Shown: piece by piece, positions 61,554 to 64,000 of the stretch | Numbering within the stretch: position 1 is the stretch's first letter | Layout of the letters: every line of letters begins with the position of its first letter | Source of the DNA: Celeribacter baekdonensis | GTDB taxonomy: Bacteria > Pseudomonadota > Alphaproteobacteria > Rhodobacterales > Rhodobacteraceae | Assembly: GCF_900102315.1 (NCBI RefSeq) | Contig: NZ_FNBL01000001.1 | Span: 509,841 to 573,840 of the forward strand | Direction of reading: 5' to 3' | Length of the DNA: 64,000 bases | Position numbers and translations under genes: made by a program | The notes under the pieces: generated by a model | The model's database searches: none | What the model was told of the DNA's origin: nothing | What the model saw: the letters and a program-made list of their open reading frames with translations, nothing else

Positions 61554-62069
61554 TCAGGCGGCGGCCACACGGCCGACGAGCACGTCAGAGATTTTCTTTT
61601 GCGCCTCGGTCTCATCCGAGCCGGACACGGCCGCGAATTCGCGGGTCAGGCGGTCGAGGGCGGCTTCATAGAGCTGACGCTCAGAATAGCTTTGCTCGCG
61701 CTGATCGTCGGTGCGATGCAGGTCGCGGACCACTTCGGCGATGGCGATCAGGTCGCCGGAGTTGATTTTTTGCTCATACTCCTGCGCCCGGCGTGACCAC
61801 ATGGCGCGTTTGACCTTGGCCTTGCCTTTAAGCGTACGCATGGCTTCGTTGACCACATCGGGCGAGCTGAGTGAGCGCATGCCCACTTCGGTCGCTTTGT
61901 TGGTCGGAACGCGCAGCGTCATCTTGTCCTTTTCAAAGGAGATGACGAAAAGCTCGAGGGACATGCCCGCGATTTCCTGTTCTTCGATCGACACGATCTG
62001 ACCCACGCCATGGGCGGGGTAAACAACGAAATCACTGGGGCGGAAGTCTAATTTTCTGGTCTTGCTCAT
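61554..62069 (-). CDS. carD: CarD-family transcriptional regulator
   Basis: The 171-residue protein has the CarD N-terminal Tudor-like RNA polymerase-interacting domain (DFVVYPAHGVGQIVSIEEQEI) and a C-terminal helical DNA-binding domain with MWSRRAQEYEQKINSGD. CarD stabilises open promoter complexes at weak promoters, including many in alphaproteobacteria. A GAGGAAA site precedes the ATG. An earlier in-frame start is less likely. It lies downstream of fdxA on the same strand. Confidence 0.94.
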   Translation of the reverse strand: MSKTRKLDFRPSDFVVYPAHGVGQIVSIEEQEIAGMSLELFVISFEKDKMTLRVPTNKATEVGMRSLSSPDVVNEAMRTLKGKAKVKRAMWSRRAQEYEQKINSGDLIAIAEVVRDLHRTDDQREQSYSERQLYEAALDRLTREFAAVSGSDETEAQKKISDVLVGRVAAA

Positions 62070-62542
62070 TTGCAGTCTTTTTCCTCGCAGGAACCTTTTA
62101 GGCACATCATCGGGCGCTTATCCTCGGCGCGGGTCTCACATTGCCTCACCCAATCCGGCACCATAAACGCCTACGGTCGGGAACCATCTGGCCCCGAGGG
62201 AGCTTTTGGGTCTAAATTTGGCGCGAAAAACCCAATCCCCTGAAAAGCAAGCTTTGGGGGTTGAGGTTGATATGCCCTGATGTGGTTTGATCAATATAGC
62301 ACAAAAATAGGGCCAAAGAAAGCGCGGCGCGCAGCCCGGATCGGATATCCACCCGGTTTTCAGGCCCCTTCCCCTTGTTTTTAAGAGGATGAGCCGACTC
62401 TAAAGACGAAAACGGCTCCGAAATCGAAACCATGAACACCGCGAATCATCTATAGAAATCTGCATCTGTGCCGCAAGGCGGGGTCGGCGCGTGGTTTAAA
62501 GCGTCACGCCCTTAACCTGAGACAGCGGAAAGGCCGAACGCT
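62070..62542 (-). other. Leader region between fdxA and carD
   Basis: These 473 bases hold no convincing gene. TATATT at 62293-62298 (minus) is a possible -10 for carD, without a good -35. CCCC and GGGG around GAAAAGCAAGC (about 62238 to 62258) may form a hairpin. The long leader implies untranslated mRNA or an unseen small transcript. Confidence 0.3.
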
Positions 62543-62881
62543 TTAGGAACCTTCACCCGGTGCTTCGGAGAAATATTTCTCCATCTTGCCGCTTTCGCCG
62601 TCTTTTTCTTCGTAGCCCGGCAGCGGGTCTTTTTTGGCCAAAATGACCGGCCAGGCTTCGGAATATTTGCGGTTGAACTCGACCCATTTTTCCATGTCCG
62701 GCTCAGTGTCCGGGCGGATCGCATCGGCGGGGCATTCCGGTTCGCAGACACCACAGTCAATGCACTCGTCCGGGTGGATCACCAACATGTTTTCGCCCTC
62801 GTAGAAACAATCCACAGGGCATACCTCGACACAGTCGGTGTATTTGCAGGCGATGCAGTTCTCGATAACGACGTAGGTCAT
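62543..62881 (-). CDS. fdxA: 7Fe ferredoxin FdxA
   Basis: The 112-residue protein has the FdxA pattern: [19 protein letters not shown] near the N-terminus for the [3Fe-4S]/[4Fe-4S] pair and [12 protein letters not shown] for the second cluster, followed by a C-terminal extension. It carries low-potential electrons. A GGATGAG site precedes the ATG. S4 gene lies 54 bases upstream on the same strand. Confidence 0.96.
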   Translation of the reverse strand: MTYVVIENCIACKYTDCVEVCPVDCFYEGENMLVIHPDECIDCGVCEPECPADAIRPDTEPDMEKWVEFNRKYSEAWPVILAKKDPLPGYEEKDGESGKMEKYFSEAPGEGS

Positions 62882-62934
62882 GTCGGCTCATCCAAATCTA
62901 ATATCTCGCGCCTTTGCTAACTGGATAGGCGCGA

Positions 62935-63330
62935 TCATTCAAGCATATCGGAGCGAGAAAGGAGACCAGTGCGACGATCTTTCTTTGTGGGACGCCCTTT
63001 TCCCTCAAACTTTGGCGCGGGCGGAACATAATCCTTATCTCCCGGCACATGGGTCATCGGCGGGCTGAGATCCTCGTACAGCGCTTGGGCTTCGGGGGCA
63101 GGTCCGCGGCGGGTGCCACAGGCGATCAGTTTAACAACGCGGACGTGATTGCCCTGTGCAAAGGTCAAAACATCCCCTGCCCCAACGGCGGTGGAGGCTT
63201 TCGACACTTTGTTTGCGTTGACCCGCACATGGCCGCCGGTGACGATCTTGGCGGCCAAGCTGCGGGTTTTGAAAAAGCGGGCATACCAAAGCCACTTGTC
63301 GAGGCGAAGGCTGTCCCGCTTTTCCATCAT
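62935..63330 (-). CDS. S4-domain RNA-binding protein (Hsp15-like)
   Basis: The 131-residue protein has an S4 RNA-binding motif at its start (LRLDKWLWYARFFKTRSLAAKIV, with GGHVRVNANKVSKAST) and a basic, flexible C-terminal tail. Hsp15-like proteins bind 50S subunits carrying stalled nascent chains. A second Met follows the first directly, so either may be used. It lies between the helicase-tail gene and fdxA, the order seen in Rhodobacteraceae. Confidence 0.88.
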   Translation of the reverse strand: MMEKRDSLRLDKWLWYARFFKTRSLAAKIVTGGHVRVNANKVSKASTAVGAGDVLTFAQGNHVRVVKLIACGTRRGPAPEAQALYEDLSPPMTHVPGDKDYVPPAPKFEGKGRPTKKDRRTGLLSRSDMLE

Positions 63331-63356
63331 AGGCGCACCGTAGACATTGGGGCCTC

Positions 63357-64000
63357 TTACTTTTTGTCTTTCAAACCCATCAGCGCAGCGGCGAAGGGGT
63401 TATCCATGTCGATCGGCTTTTCTTTGCGCGGCGGGCGGGCGGAGAAGCTTTGCGGCTTGTTGCCGTCTTTGCCTTTGCCCCCATCCCGGCGCGGTTTGCC
63501 ACCTTTGCCATCGGGTTTACCATGTGGTTTGCCGCCGGATTTTTTGCCCTGCGGACGCTCACCGCCTTGGCGTTCGCCAGCTTGGCGATCCCCGCCCTGA
63601 CGATCACCACCTTGACGGTTTTGACCCCGGTTGCCGCCACGGTTTCCACCGCGATTGCCGCCCCAAGTGAAGGTCACAAAGCTTTCCATCTCAGCGCCAG
63701 CCAAAGCCGCATCTGCGGCCTCACCTGTTGGCACTTCGGCATCTGTGACCTCGGAAATGGCATCAGCCGGAGCCAGATCAGCCGCGATCTCGGCGCTTGG
63801 CGCAAGGCCCTCGTCGATGATTTCAGCCGCCTCAGCCACAGCATCCGCAGCAGGCAAAGCCTCTTCGGTCACAGCGCCCACATTGACCACAGCCGGCGTC
63901 CCGGCGTCAAACACCGGCGTGTCGGTGACTGCGTCGCTCGCGTCAGGGTCGGTCGGTGCAGCGTCAGTTGGTGCGGCGTCAGTCGGGATCACCTTATCAA
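63357..64000 (-). CDS. C-terminal tail of a larger protein, probably a helicase, cut by the window edge
   Basis: The frame is open to the right edge with no stop, so the real start lies outside. The visible 214 residues are an Ala/Asp/Glu/Pro-rich linker, then a GGNRGGNRGGNRG repeat and a run of RQGGDRQ, GERQGGERPQGKK units, ending DNPFAAALMGLKDKK. Such RGG-like tails bind RNA. The link to a helicase comes from its usual position next to S4, fdxA and carD in Rhodobacteraceae; no helicase motif is visible here. Confidence 0.6.
   Translation of the reverse strand, partial: DKVIPTDAAPTDAAPTDPDASDAVTDTPVFDAGTPAVVNVGAVTEEALPAADAVAEAAEIIDEGLAPSAEIAADLAPADAISEVTDAEVPTGEAADAALAGAEMESFVTFTWGGNRGGNRGGNRGQNRQGGDRQGGDRQAGERQGGERPQGKKSGGKPHGKPDGKGGKPRRDGGKGKDGNKPQSFSARPPRKEKPIDMDNPFAAALMGLKDKK

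Overview
The window is a high-GC stretch of an alphaproteobacterial chromosome. Gene content and order point to Rhodobacterales/Rhodobacteraceae (Roseobacter-like): a complete sox thiosulfate-oxidation cluster, a GTA-type endolysin/holin pair, FdsGBA-type formate dehydrogenase, CarD next to 7Fe ferredoxin, BolA beside the CGFS glutaredoxin, and a selD fused to an FAD-dependent oxidoreductase. Family-level placement is inference; species cannot be named from the sequence. No rRNA, tRNA, CRISPR array, insertion sequence or integrase was seen.

Layout. 1-6.4 kb (minus strand): first codons of ccmF, a five-gene lysis module (endolysin, holin and three small proteins), a membrane-anchored nuclease, ccmE, argC, murI and an acyltransferase. 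6.7-12.9 kb: a LysR regulator, a candidate small RNA with its own promoter and terminator, purL, a Cys-cluster protein, bolA and grxD; then, on the minus strand, a coiled-coil gene, zapA and a MliC-type lysozyme inhibitor. 13.3-19.8 kb: transketolase, an FMN reductase and two GAPDH genes, with several LacI-type palindromes upstream of the GAPDH genes and of a small basic protein. 19.9-23.6 kb: coaD, a CBS protein, and a LysR gene divergent from mmsA.

23.7-35.7 kb is a sulfur-oxidation island: DUF2892, a Crp/Fnr regulator and DUF302 at one edge, then soxXYZABCD and soxVW on the minus strand, and soxS, a HbpS/GlcG-like gene, soxR and soxT on the plus strand. Operator-like sequences occur in front of soxX and between soxV and soxS. 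35.7-37.1 kb is a small variable islet with two orphan ORFs and a duplicated 3' end of glycerate kinase. 37.1-41.7 kb: glycerate kinase, the selD fusion and mnmH (selenium used for tRNA). 42.0-50.9 kb is a C1 block: glutathione-dependent formaldehyde oxidation (frmA, fghA), then the fds formate dehydrogenase operon with fdhD and a LysR regulator whose probable binding palindrome occurs at both ends of its own gene.

51.2-54.4 kb: two glycosyltransferases, a PhyH dioxygenase and a small exported protein. 54.5-57.4 kb: a 969-residue envelope protein with an actin-fold-like N-terminus, one membrane helix and a GspC/PilP-like C-terminus. 57.6-64 kb: a CPA2 antiporter, cobT and cobS (divergent), carD, fdxA, an S4 RNA-binding protein and the C-terminal tail of a protein that runs off the window.

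Together these genes describe a heterotroph able to oxidise thiosulfate and formaldehyde/formate for energy, with dedicated local regulation for each module. Functions rest on reading translated motifs and context, not on database searches.
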